From Bifidobacterium pseudolongum subsp. globosum (lineage in GTDB: Bacteria; Actinomycetota; Actinomycetes; Actinomycetales; Bifidobacteriaceae), in NCBI RefSeq assembly GCF_000741295.1, contig NZ_JGZG01000004.1, positions 1 through 64,000 of the forward strand: a stretch of DNA of 64,000 nucleotides. Direction: 5' to 3'. A program made the position numbers and the translations under genes. A model generated the notes under the pieces. It made no database searches. It was not told where the DNA came from and was given only the letters and a program-made list of their open reading frames with translations. This document shows positions 45,295 through 56,725 of the stretch, in pieces (positions within the stretch are counted from its first letter, which is position 1; every line of letters starts with the position of its first letter).

Positions 45295-45334
45295 CTGCTC
45301 GGCACCACCAACCAAGTCGGGTGGCGCCGAGCAG
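45295..45334 (+). terminator. ffh terminator
   Basis: 15-bp stem (CTGCTCGGCACCACC / GGTGGCGCCGAGCAG) with one mismatch, loop about 10 nt, followed by CCTTTG, 6 nt past the stop. Beyond it (45335-45405) are short GGCCACCAGCC repeats. Confidence 0.65.
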
Positions 45335-45424
45335 CCTTTGCTGGTGGCCAGCAGCCTCTACCGCTGGCCACCAGCCCCTGCGACCGCCGGCCACCAGCCC
45401 CATCCTGCGTGCGATTTGTCTAGG

Positions 45425-45540
45425 TTTTCGCTGTTTTGGTCATTGTTTTCGCCGTTTACGTCACAAATACAGCAAAAAAGTGACCATAACAGCGAAAATG
45501 GTGGCCAAAACAGCGAATGCAGTGACGTAAACGGAGAAAA
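45425..45540. repeat. family B array: inverted 21-bp units, locus 2
   Basis: Left units start at 45425 and 45446; right units have GCGA (or GGAGA) at 45492, 45513 and 45534. Steps are 21 bp and the inner gap (45446 to 45492) is 46 bp, exactly as in locus 1 (35479 to 35525). Unit sequence TTTTCGCTGTTTTGGTCATTG. Between ffh and the EEP gene. Confidence 0.8.
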
Positions 45541-45617
45541 TCCACGTGGCCACATGCTTGTTGGCCGCATATGCTTAGGCAAAACCGCCCACCCCATCCA
45601 CCAGTGAAAGGACCTCC

Positions 45618-46790
45618 ATGCTCATCGCACTGTGGATCATCCTGATTGTCTGCCTGCTATGGCTCTCGCTCACCGAACTGCCAGCCGGCTGGGACGGCCA
45701 CAGCCCACTGCCGTACCTGATCGCCCTCACCCCCATGCTGTGGATCGCGTTCACCGCGCTCGGCGTCGCCGGCCTGTGCATGCGCGAATGGGGATTCGCC
45801 GCATGCTGCGCCGCCGGCCTCATCGCCTCGCTCATGCGCAAGACCGCCTACTGGCTCAACAACCTGAAGTCGCCGAACACCGGCGAGGCGATCGCGCGCA
45901 AAATCGCTGAACGCAAAGCCCGCGAAGCGCAGTCGCACATCCAGGCCACACAAGGCACACCCCGCCTCGACAACGGCCACGACGGCCGCTTCCGCGTGCT
46001 CACGCTCAACTGCCGCTTCGGCCGCGCCAGCGCCGGCGAGATTGTGCGCACGGTGCGTGACGAAGACGTGGCAGTGCTCGCCCTGCAGGAGCTGACCGAA
46101 GACCTGGTGCGCCAGCTCGACGCCGCCGGCCTCGCCGAGCTCCTGCCCTACCGCCAGCTCGGCGACCCACAGGCAAGCGACAATGGCGGCTTCAACGGCG
46201 TGTGGCTGCGCGTCGAACCCGCGCAAAGCACACCCACCGGTGTGGCGATTCCCGCTGCCGATGTGCCCGCCGTCACACTGCAGGTCTCGCCGATGCGCGA
46301 CATCACGTTCGCCTCCGCACACCCCAAATCGCCCCAGCGCGGCTGCCGCGAATGGTCCGAAGGTATCATCGGCCTGGGTGCGCTTGCCCATCCGCAGCAG
46401 AACCTGGCCGCCCCAGATGCCCCTGCGCATGAGACGATCACGGTGATCCTCGGCGACCTCAATTCGAGCATCCCGCACCCGAGCTTCCGCAAACTGCTCG
46501 CGAGCGGCTTCCATGACGCCGCGCTCGACGATGCGAAGGGGTTGCACCCCACCTACCCCACATGGCTGCCGTGGCCGCGCATTGTGATCGACCATGTGAT
46601 CTTCACTGACCATCTGCACGCGAGCGACGTACAGGCCGTGCACATCGACGGCTCCGACCACATGGCGCTCGCCGCCACGCTCACCCTGCAAGACAAACAC
46701 GAACCAGTGAACGCGGCCGCCCGCGAGACCTGGCCCGAATCATTGCCTCCGCTGCCCAGGAAGAAGGCGCGCGAGCAGGCACAGCGTTAG
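45618..46790 (+). CDS. endonuclease/exonuclease/phosphatase family protein with N-terminal membrane spans
   Basis: 390 residues; AAAGGACC precedes ATG 45618. Two to three spans occupy residues 1-75. The EEP domain from about 118 to 355 shows RVLTLNCRFGRAS, VLALQELTED (metal Glu), VILGDLNSSIPHPSF (GDxN) and the terminal IDGSDHMALAATLTL (SDH). Such proteins hydrolyse phosphodiesters or lipids; membrane attachment places the domain at the surface or inner face. Substrate unknown. Confidence 0.82.
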   Translation: MLIALWIILIVCLLWLSLTELPAGWDGHSPLPYLIALTPMLWIAFTALGVAGLCMREWGFAACCAAGLIASLMRKTAYWLNNLKSPNTGEAIARKIAERKAREAQSHIQATQGTPRLDNGHDGRFRVLTLNCRFGRASAGEIVRTVRDEDVAVLALQELTEDLVRQLDAAGLAELLPYRQLGDPQASDNGGFNGVWLRVEPAQSTPTGVAIPAADVPAVTLQVSPMRDITFASAHPKSPQRGCREWSEGIIGLGALAHPQQNLAAPDAPAHETITVILGDLNSSIPHPSFRKLLASGFHDAALDDAKGLHPTYPTWLPWPRIVIDHVIFTDHLHASDVQAVHIDGSDHMALAATLTLQDKHEPVNAAARETWPESLPPLPRKKAREQAQR

Positions 46791-46792
46791 GC

Positions 46793-50208
<3,416 letters not shown>

Positions 50209-50251
50209 ACCGGCCCCGCCGCCCGGCCATTGCCGCCCATTGCCCACAGCA

Positions 50252-50310
50252 TGACGGCGCTCTGCCCTCTCCTGACAAAGTCATGCAGGACTGCCGCAAC
50301 CATGACAAAT
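50252..50310. repeat. family C repeat, third locus
   Basis: TGAC at 50252 and AAAGTCATG at 50278 are 26 nt apart, the spacing seen at 15731 and 20113; a second TGACAAA block starts at 50302 (50 bp on). Lies between the divergent lacZ and rpsP promoters. Confidence 0.5.
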
Positions 50311-50374
50311 CTCTGCTGGATGGAGCGGATGTCAGGCAGTTTTCCATGGCTGATTGTATACTGTATGGGTTATT

Positions 50375-50402
50375 TGACCATGCGGGGCCCTCTACTACCG
50401 TG
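50375..50402 (+). promoter_or_regulatory. candidate rpsP promoter
   Basis: TTGACC (50375-50380), 16-nt spacer, TACCGT (50397-50402), giving a leader of about 75 nt to the rpsP ATG. TATACT at 50358-50363 is an alternative -10. Confidence 0.4.
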
Positions 50403-50486
50403 TGGCCAAGGAACACGTGCACCGGCCGGGCTGTGCCCCACACGGCACGGGATGGCGCACACCCCTAGTTACCAAGGAGAGCCATT

Positions 50487-50942
50487 TTGGCAACCAAGAT
50501 TCGTCTCAAGCGCATGGGCAAGAAGTTCTACGCGGTCTACCGCGTGGTCGTCATGGATTCGCGCGCAAAGCGCGACGGCAAGGCGATCGAGGAGATCGGC
50601 CTGTATAACCCGAACACCCAGCCTTCGACCATCGAAATCAACTCCGAGCGCGCCCAGTACTGGCTCGGCGTTGGCGCCCAGCCGACCGAACAGGTGCTCA
50701 ACCTGCTCAAGATCACCGGTGATTGGCAGAAGTTCAAGGGCCTCAAGGGCGCCGAAGGCACCCTGAAGACCGTCGCCCCGAAGAAGGACGCCGCCACGCT
50801 GATCGAAGAGGCCGACACCAAGGCCCAGAAGCTCAAGGCCGCCAAGGCCGAAGCCGAGATCAAGGCGAATGAGAACGCGACCGCCGCCGACGAAAAGGTC
50901 GAGTTCGCAGACGCCGAAGAGTCTGCACCGGAAGCAGTGTGA
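50487..50942 (+). CDS. rpsP: 30S ribosomal protein S16
   Basis: 151 residues. Conserved part [20 protein letters not shown] to [16 protein letters not shown]; the last 60 residues are an Ala/Glu/Lys-rich tail, usual in actinobacteria. AAGGAG precedes the start, which is probably the TTG/ATG at 50487. First gene of rpsP-khpA-rimM. Confidence 0.96.
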   Translation: MATKIRLKRMGKKFYAVYRVVVMDSRAKRDGKAIEEIGLYNPNTQPSTIEINSERAQYWLGVGAQPTEQVLNLLKITGDWQKFKGLKGAEGTLKTVAPKKDAATLIEEADTKAQKLKAAKAEAEIKANENATAADEKVEFADAEESAPEAV

Positions 50943-50949
50943 TCTGATC

Positions 50950-51183
50950 ATGCTTGCTCAAGCCGTGGAACATCTGATTAAGAACATCGTCGATTTTCCC
51001 GACGACGTTTCGGTCAAGTCCCATGAGAATGCGCGCGGGGAACTCATTCGCGTACGCGTGAATCCTGAAGACATTGGCCGCGTGATTGGCCGCAACGGCC
51101 GCACCGCCAACGCGATCCGCACCGTGGTGCAGGCCATGGCCGACCACAAGGTGCGTGTCGACATCATGGATGTGCGTAGGTGA
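50950..51183 (+). CDS. khpA: KH-domain RNA-binding protein
   Basis: 77 residues: one KH domain with the GxxG loop in GRVIGRNGRTANAIRTVVQA. KhpA pairs with KhpB/Jag in other bacteria to control RNAs and cell growth. It starts 7 nt past rpsP and its TGA overlaps the rimM GTG, so it is translated in a coupled manner. Confidence 0.92.
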   Translation: MLAQAVEHLIKNIVDFPDDVSVKSHENARGELIRVRVNPEDIGRVIGRNGRTANAIRTVVQAMADHKVRVDIMDVRR

Positions 51184-51725
51184 GTGGTGAACTTCCTGCA
51201 GACCCTCAACAGCCCGAGTTGTTGAGGGTCTGTCGTATTGGCCGTGCACAGGGACTCAAGGGCGAAGTGACCGTGCGCATCTTCACGGACGAACCCGAAG
51301 AGCGGTTCGCCCCCGGCGCCGAGCTGTTCAACCGCGACGGCTCCGTGACCTATACTGTGGAACGTGCACGCACGTTCAAAAACCGCTGGTACCTCAAACT
51401 CGAAGGTGTGGACGACCGCAACGCCGCCGAGGAGCTCAACGGCACCGTGCTGTACGGTGAACCGTGGGAGCTGGAAGACGACGAATTCTACCCCAAGGAC
51501 CTCGTGGGCCTCGAGGCACGCCTGAAGGCCGATGGCCGCGTACTCGGCAAGGTCGTGGACATGATCGAAGGCGCGCAATGGCTGCTCAAGATCCGCCTCG
51601 CACAGCCCGTGGGCGATGAGACCACCGCACTCGTGCCATTCGTGATCAATCTGGTGCCGGACATCGACCTTGAGGAGGGTTATCTGACGATTGACCCGCC
51701 TGGTGGCCTGATCCCCGGGGTGTGA
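51180..51725 (+). CDS. rimM: 16S rRNA processing protein RimM
   Basis: 181 residues from GTG 51180. N-terminal RimM domain (RVCRIGRAQGLKGEVTVRIF) and the C-terminal PRC barrel (FYPKDLVGLEARLKADGRVL; ALVPFVINLVPDIDLEEG). Helps 30S head assembly and binds S19. Followed by a terminator-like hairpin before trmD. Confidence 0.95.
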   Translation: MSGELPADPQQPELLRVCRIGRAQGLKGEVTVRIFTDEPEERFAPGAELFNRDGSVTYTVERARTFKNRWYLKLEGVDDRNAAEELNGTVLYGEPWELEDDEFYPKDLVGLEARLKADGRVLGKVVDMIEGAQWLLKIRLAQPVGDETTALVPFVINLVPDIDLEEGYLTIDPPGGLIPGV

Positions 51726-51746
51726 TCTTCCACTTTTTTCGGGGCG

Positions 51747-51788
51747 TGGTGATTTGTGCGCGCTCCAGCGCGCACAAATCACCATTTT
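51747..51788 (+). terminator. hairpin between rimM and trmD (18-bp perfect stem)
   Basis: 51747-51764 and 51767-51784 are fully complementary with a 2-nt loop and are followed by TTTTCCCC. It could end rpsP-khpA-rimM or attenuate read-through into trmD. Confidence 0.8.
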
Positions 51789-51804
51789 CCCCTCAAACTC
51801 CTTC

Positions 51805-51831
51805 CACTTTTTTCCAAGCCTGAAAAAAGTG
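51805..51831 (+). promoter_or_regulatory. second hairpin in the trmD leader
   Basis: CACTTTTTTC and GAAAAAAGTG form a perfect 10-bp AT-rich stem with a 7-nt loop, 28 nt before the trmD ATG. Confidence 0.5.
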
Positions 51832-51858
51832 CGCGCTGCAATTTCTCAAAGGACTGCC

Positions 51859-52656
51859 ATGGACATCGACATCGTTTCGGTCTTCCCCGAATACTTCGAC
51901 GTACTCGACCTGAGCCTGCTCGGCAAGGCGAAGAGCAAGGGGCTCATCAGCGTGCGCGCGCACAATCTGCGCGACTGGACGCACGACGTGCACCAGTCCG
52001 TGGACGACACCCCTGTCGGCGGCGGCGCAGGCATGGTGATGAAACCGGCCGTCTGGGCGGAGTGCCTCGACGAACTGCTTGGCATTCACACTGAGTCCCC
52101 AGACCGCCCGATCCTCATCTTCCCCAACCCCTCCGCCCCGCTGTTCACGCAGCAGGACGCGACCGAGCTCTCGCACGCGCAGCACCTCGTGTTCGGCTGC
52201 GGCCGCTACGAGGGCTACGACGCGCGCATCCCCGTCTACTACCGCGAGCGCGGCGTGGACGTGCGCGAATACTCGATCGGAGATTATGTGCTCAACGGCG
52301 GCGAAGTGGCTGTCTCGGTGATGCTCGAGGCGATCACGCGCCTGCTGCCGGGCTTCATGGGCAATCCCGACTCGATCGTCGAGGAGTCGTACACCGGCGG
52401 CAATGCGCTGCTCGAACACAACCAGTACACGAAGCCCGCCACGTGGCGCGGCCTGGATGTGCCGGCCGTGTTGCTTTCCGGCGACCATGCCAAGGTCGAC
52501 CGTTTCCGGCGCGACGAGGCGCTTGAGAAAACGAACCGCATCCGCCCCGACCTCATCGCGCAGCTCGACTGCCACGCGCTGAGCAAGGCGGACCGCAAGA
52601 CGCTGATCGAACTCGGCTGGGAGGTCTCCGGCGACCACCCGCGCCGCATCAGCTGA
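51859..52656 (+). CDS. trmD: tRNA (guanine-37-N1)-methyltransferase
   Basis: SPOUT methyltransferase that makes m1G37 and prevents frameshifting. 265 residues from ATG 51859, CAAAGGA 6 nt upstream. Trefoil-knot SAM site GCGRYEGYDARIPVYYRE and YSIGDYVLNGGEVAVSVM are intact, as is GGGAGMVMKPAVW. Last gene of the rpsP-khpA-rimM-trmD order. Confidence 0.96.
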   Translation: MDIDIVSVFPEYFDVLDLSLLGKAKSKGLISVRAHNLRDWTHDVHQSVDDTPVGGGAGMVMKPAVWAECLDELLGIHTESPDRPILIFPNPSAPLFTQQDATELSHAQHLVFGCGRYEGYDARIPVYYRERGVDVREYSIGDYVLNGGEVAVSVMLEAITRLLPGFMGNPDSIVEESYTGGNALLEHNQYTKPATWRGLDVPAVLLSGDHAKVDRFRRDEALEKTNRIRPDLIAQLDCHALSKADRKTLIELGWEVSGDHPRRIS

Positions 52657-53268
52657 TTATTCCCCTGATTGTTCCTGCACGATCTGCTCGTATTCCTGCG
52701 AGCGGAACGTGTAGACGGCCGTCTCGCCGTAGTCACGGCGGTCGGCCATAACCCATCCCTCCGGGGCCGCCGGCGGCGCGGTGCGCGTGGAGCGTTCGAG
52801 CACAATCGCCGCAAACCGAGCGACGAGTCCGCGCGCGGTCAGGTCGCGGAGCAGGCGCTCGCAATCGGCTGTGGCGAACGCGTACGGCGGGTCGATCAAC
52901 ACCAAATCAAAAGGCTCGCCCGGCTTCGCTTTCGCCGCGTACCGCTCCGCTTTCGCGTGCACGACGCGCGCGCTCATCCCCTTTTCCCAACCGGCATGCC
53001 GGCGCAACGCGGTGAGTGTCTGCGCGATGCGCTGCGCCGCCTGCGCGGATGATTCCACCGTGACGAGTTCGCGCGCGCCGCGGCTCAGCGCCTCGATGCC
53101 GAGCGCGCCGGTGCCGCCGAACAGGTCGAGCACACGCGCGTCGCGCAACAGGCCGTGCGCCTCAAGCCGTGAGAACAGCGCCTCCTTGGTGCGGTCGGTC
53201 GTCGGCCGTGTCTCCGCGCGCGGCGTGGCAAGTGGCATTCCCTTGAATCTGCCGGTAATCACATGCAT
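52657..53268 (-). CDS. rsmD: 16S rRNA (guanine-966-N2)-methyltransferase
   Basis: 203 residues. N-terminus MHVITGRFKGMPLATPRAET and PTTDRTKEALFSRLE are typical of RsmD; SAM motif VLDLFGGTGALGIEALSRGA; catalytic FDLVLIDPPYAF. Stop is adjacent to the convergent trmD stop. No ribosome site; TATGCT (53282-53277) ends 8 nt before the ATG, as for a leaderless mRNA. Confidence 0.93.
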   Translation of the reverse strand: MHVITGRFKGMPLATPRAETRPTTDRTKEALFSRLEAHGLLRDARVLDLFGGTGALGIEALSRGARELVTVESSAQAAQRIAQTLTALRRHAGWEKGMSARVVHAKAERYAAKAKPGEPFDLVLIDPPYAFATADCERLLRDLTARGLVARFAAIVLERSTRTAPPAAPEGWVMADRRDYGETAVYTFRSQEYEQIVQEQSGE

Positions 53269-53276
53269 ATTCCCCG

Positions 53277-53282
53277 AGCATA
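53277..53282 (-). promoter_or_regulatory. candidate -10 box, leaderless rsmD
   Basis: TATGCT on the minus strand, ending 8 nt before ATG 53268. Confidence 0.4.
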
Positions 53283-53353
53283 GCCGCCGTGCTGCACCAT
53301 CTAGTGATTGACGCCCCTGTTACCCGCAACCGAAGACGACCGCCGTTGTCCGC

Positions 53354-53548
53354 CCCTGCTACGGTAGTGCCTCTTCTGCTACGGGTAGTGCCTCCCCAAG
53401 TAGATGGCGCTCATTTCATCGCTACGGGTAGTATATGTTTATCGAAAAGCAATATATTTTGCTCCCCTTTTCACTACCCGTAACGAAAAGATTACCGGAG
53501 TCTACAAAGGCAGGCACTACCCATAGCAGAAGAGGCACTACCCGTAAC
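53354..53548. repeat. family A array: six inverted units around a 38-bp core, locus 2
   Basis: Left CTGCTACGGGTAGTG-type units at 53354 (one base missing), 53374 and 53421; right CACTACCCGTARC units at 53472, 53515 and 53536. The core 53434-53471 (38 bp, TTTATCGA at its left) and the 51-bp inner spacing equal those of the 42168 locus. Outer steps are 20-21 bp. The rest of the 530-bp gap to recG shows no gene. Confidence 0.75.
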
Positions 53549-53801
53549 GCATAAGGGCCGCTTGTAACCCATCAGCTTAACATCCGTGCGGTGGATCCCC
53601 ACTGGCGGCCACTTCAGAAACCGCCCCGCGCCAGCCACCTCGTCATCGCCTTATCCGCTGGTATGACTGCCCTCGCGCAAAACCCGCATCTCAACATGCT
53701 GGGCGGCAAATATGTGCGAACATTTCACAACCATTCCCATATACCGGACAAACCGGCCAATCCATGGTCATTTCCGCCCCGCATGTTGCGACAGACGGCT
53801 G

Positions 53802-56186
53802 TCAGTTGCTCGTCAGATATTGCTCGTTGCCGCGCGTGAAGTCGAGCACGGCGCCCGCGAGCTGCACATGCCCCTCAAGGTCGGGGTCGTGCGCGAGCAG
53901 CTCCTGCGCCCGCGCGCGCGCATCGGCGATCATGCGCGCGTCCTGCACGACGCGCAGCAGTTTGAGGCTCGATTTTCCGCCCGACTGCGCGTCGCCGAGC
54001 ACGTCGCCGGCCCCGCGCAACTCGAGGTCGCGACTCGCGATTTCGGCGCCGTCGAGCGAGCCGGCGATCACTTCGAGCCGCTCCTGCGCGACTGTGCCCG
54101 GCTCAGCGCGCGAGACGAGGAACGCCCAGCTGTCGGTGCCGCCGCGGCCCACACGCCCGCGCAACTGGTGCAGCTGCGACAGGCCGTATCGGTCGGCATC
54201 AAAGATCGTGATGCAGCTGGCCTGCGGCACATCCACACCGACTTCGACCACGGTCGTGGCCACCATGACCGGCGTCTCGCCCGACTCGAAATCCGCCATG
54301 ACCTGCGCTTTCGTCGCGTCGTCGTCCCGCCCGGTCAGCGTGCACAGCCGCACGCCGTTGAACTGCGGCAGCGACCGCAGCCGCTGCGCGATCTCCACCA
54401 CGGCGTGCAGCGGAGGCCGCGGCTCGCCTGTGTCGCCGAGCGCGGCGTCGCTGAGCAGTTCGGGCGCGTCGGCCTCGCCGCCCCCGTCTTCGGTGTCACT
54501 CGGTTCGATGCGCGGGCAGATGATGTACGCGCGCTCGCCGGCGTTAACGCGGCGGCGGATATGCCAGAACATGTCGGCCATCATGTGCGCGTCGGCCTCG
54601 GGAATCACGAACGTGCGGATCGGCTTCCTGCCGCCGGGCAGTTCGGTGAGCCACGAGATGTCGAGGTCACCGAACCATGTCATCGCCGCCGTGCGCGGGA
54701 TGGGCGTGGCCGTCATGACGAGCAGGTGCGGGTCGCGCTCCGACTTCGCGCGCAGCGTCTCGCGCTGTTCGACGCCGAAGCGGTGCTGCTCGTCGATCAC
54801 GGCGAGCGCCAGGTTCGGCGCTTGGAACGATTTCGAGAACGCGGCGTGCGTGGCCACTACAATGCACGGCTCGCCGCTCGCCGCCGCCGCGAGCACCTTG
54901 CGGCGCGCGGCGAGTTTCATGCCGCCGGTGAGCAGGTGCACAGGCACGAGATCACCCACCGAGGCGCTGATCGATTGGAAATGCTGTTCCGCAAGCACCT
55001 GTGTTGGCGCGACGAGCACGGCTTGGTGCCCCGATCCCACGGCCTGCAGCATCGCGGCCACAGCCACGACCGTCTTGCCCGAGCCGACTTCGCCCTGCAG
55101 CAGGCGTTGCATCGGGTGCGCACGGCCCATGTCGGTGCCGATCGCGTCGATCACCTCGCGCTGCCCGTTCGTCAGTGCAAAAGGCAACCGCTCAATGTAC
55201 CCGTCGCGCAACTGCACATCCGCGCACGGGTAGGCGTTGCTTGTGGCGGCGCGGTTGCGCGCCATCAGCAGCGCGCACTGGCAGACGAACGCCTCCTCAT
55301 AGCGCATCGTCCCGATCGCGCGCTTGAAGTCGGCCACCGACTGTGGCTCGTGGATCGCGCAGAACGCCTGCGCACGGTGCATGAGCTGCTTCGCTTCACG
55401 CACCGGCTCGGGCAGCACGTCGGGGATCCGTTTGGCGAGCCGCGCGCGGGCGGCCTCGCCGAGCGCGAACTGCTCGCCGAATTGCGCGCTGTCGGCGGTG
55501 ACGGGCGAGGCGGCGAAGGGGTCTTCGCCGGCGAGCAGGCGCAGCACCTGGTCGATCGTCTCGTGGATGTGCTCGCTCGAGATGCGCGAGTTCGCATGGT
55601 AGACCGGGCGCGGGCGTGTGGCGCGCGCCAGTCCCTGCGCCACCGAGTCCACGTCGTAGCGCAGGCGCGGCTGCGGCTGCACGGCCGGCTCGCCGAACGC
55701 GAGCTGCGGTTCGGCCGCCGGCGGCTCGGCCGGAGCCACGGCCAGGATGTCGGGGTGTGTGAACTGCAGTCGGTCGTTGAACGTGCTCGGGTCGCCCGAG
55801 ATGACGAGCTGCAGGCCCGCGCGCAGGCGCGAGGCCATCCAGTCCACATAGGATTTGCGGTGCGAGAAAAAGACGAGCGCGGCGGTGCGCGGCTGCATGG
55901 CGCGGGAGGCGGCGGTCGGCGCGTCATCGACGAGCACCTCGAGCCGGTAGCCGCGGCGCGCGTTCATCGGCGTCACGCGCAGCGCGCGCACGTCCACCGC
56001 GCACGCCATCTTCTCCCCGAAGCGCACCTCGGCGAGCGCGCGCACCGGCACGGGGTCGGTCACGCGGAACGGATAATACGTGAGGGCGTCGGCCACGGTG
56101 AGCACGCCAAGCGCCTTGAGGGCGCTGACGCGGCGTTTGTTGGTCAGCAGCGCCGCAAGGGGCGTGTTCACGGTGGTGTCGGTCAT
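53802..56186 (-). CDS. recG: ATP-dependent DNA helicase RecG
   Basis: Branch-migration helicase for stalled forks. 794 residues from ATG 56186 (56195 possible). Wedge/OB domain then helicase motifs: RLLQGEVGSGKTVVAVAAML, IDEQHRFGVEQRE, TATPIPRTAAMTWFGDLDIS, GETPVMVATTVVEVGVDVP and QLRGRVGRGGTDSW. An insertion of about 80 residues (220-300) lies in the wedge region. TACAAT ends 7 nt before the ATG and no ribosome site is seen. Confidence 0.94.
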   Translation of the reverse strand: MTDTTVNTPLAALLTNKRRVSALKALGVLTVADALTYYPFRVTDPVPVRALAEVRFGEKMACAVDVRALRVTPMNARRGYRLEVLVDDAPTAASRAMQPRTAALVFFSHRKSYVDWMASRLRAGLQLVISGDPSTFNDRLQFTHPDILAVAPAEPPAAEPQLAFGEPAVQPQPRLRYDVDSVAQGLARATRPRPVYHANSRISSEHIHETIDQVLRLLAGEDPFAASPVTADSAQFGEQFALGEAARARLAKRIPDVLPEPVREAKQLMHRAQAFCAIHEPQSVADFKRAIGTMRYEEAFVCQCALLMARNRAATSNAYPCADVQLRDGYIERLPFALTNGQREVIDAIGTDMGRAHPMQRLLQGEVGSGKTVVAVAAMLQAVGSGHQAVLVAPTQVLAEQHFQSISASVGDLVPVHLLTGGMKLAARRKVLAAAASGEPCIVVATHAAFSKSFQAPNLALAVIDEQHRFGVEQRETLRAKSERDPHLLVMTATPIPRTAAMTWFGDLDISWLTELPGGRKPIRTFVIPEADAHMMADMFWHIRRRVNAGERAYIICPRIEPSDTEDGGGEADAPELLSDAALGDTGEPRPPLHAVVEIAQRLRSLPQFNGVRLCTLTGRDDDATKAQVMADFESGETPVMVATTVVEVGVDVPQASCITIFDADRYGLSQLHQLRGRVGRGGTDSWAFLVSRAEPGTVAQERLEVIAGSLDGAEIASRDLELRGAGDVLGDAQSGGKSSLKLLRVVQDARMIADARARAQELLAHDPDLEGHVQLAGAVLDFTRGNEQYLTSN

Positions 56187-56193
56187 GCGGTCC

Positions 56194-56199
56194 ATTGTA
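56194..56199 (-). promoter_or_regulatory. candidate -10 box, leaderless recG
   Basis: TACAAT (56199-56194, minus strand) ends 7 nt before ATG 56186 and abuts the T-run of the rpmB terminator. Confidence 0.5.
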
Positions 56200-56236
56200 C
56201 AAAAACAACCCCGGGAGCATCGCTCACCGGGGTTGT
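56200..56236 (-). terminator. rpmB terminator
   Basis: 10-bp stem ACAACCCCGG / CCGGGGTTGT with a 12-nt loop, followed on the minus strand by TTTTG, 15 nt past the rpmB stop. The recG -10 begins at its last base. Confidence 0.85.
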
Positions 56237-56251
56237 GGTCGTCTGCGCATA

Positions 56252-56449
56252 TCAGACAGCGCTCACACGCTGAACCTTGCCTGCCTTGAGGCATTTCGCG
56301 CACACGCGCACGCGGACGTTCTGGCCGTCCACGGTGGTGCGCACCGGCTGCAGGTTCGGCAGGAAGCGGCGCTTGGTACGAATATGCGAGTGCGAAACGG
56401 TGTAACCGGTCTGCGGTCCCTTGCCGCACACTGCACAACGAGCTGCCAT
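56252..56449 (-). CDS. rpmB: 50S ribosomal protein L28
   Basis: 65 residues: [43 protein letters not shown]. CxxC pairs show the zinc-binding form. GGGAGTCC lies just before ATG 56449. Confidence 0.96.
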   Translation of the reverse strand: MAARCAVCGKGPQTGYTVSHSHIRTKRRFLPNLQPVRTTVDGQNVRVRVCAKCLKAGKVQRVSAV

Positions 56450-56725
56450 AATGGACTCCCTACAATTACTTCTATAGACTTGCAAGTCTGTGCACTCGCG
56501 CACGCGCCCGCAAAAGGGCATGCACCAATACACACAACTTCCCAATAGTACAACCCGGCCACGGACAACGCAACACCCGCGCGGCCAAGGCGCGGCACGG
56601 CGGCGTTTTCAGGCAATTCCCCGAAAATACGGTCTACAATCGTGCTAACCGTGATGCGCCACACCCATCAGCGTCGATGCATTGCGGGGCCGGTCGGGAA
56701 TTTTCAGGGAAGGAGCCCAACGCAC

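Noticed and set aside
45335..45405. Separate tandem repeat family
   Set aside because: GGCCACCAGCC copies are short and irregular; may be a family D remnant but there is not enough to claim it.
53434..53471. Replication origin or DnaA-box cluster
   Set aside because: The core has TTTATCGA but not TTATCCACA-type boxes, and no dnaA or replication gene is near.
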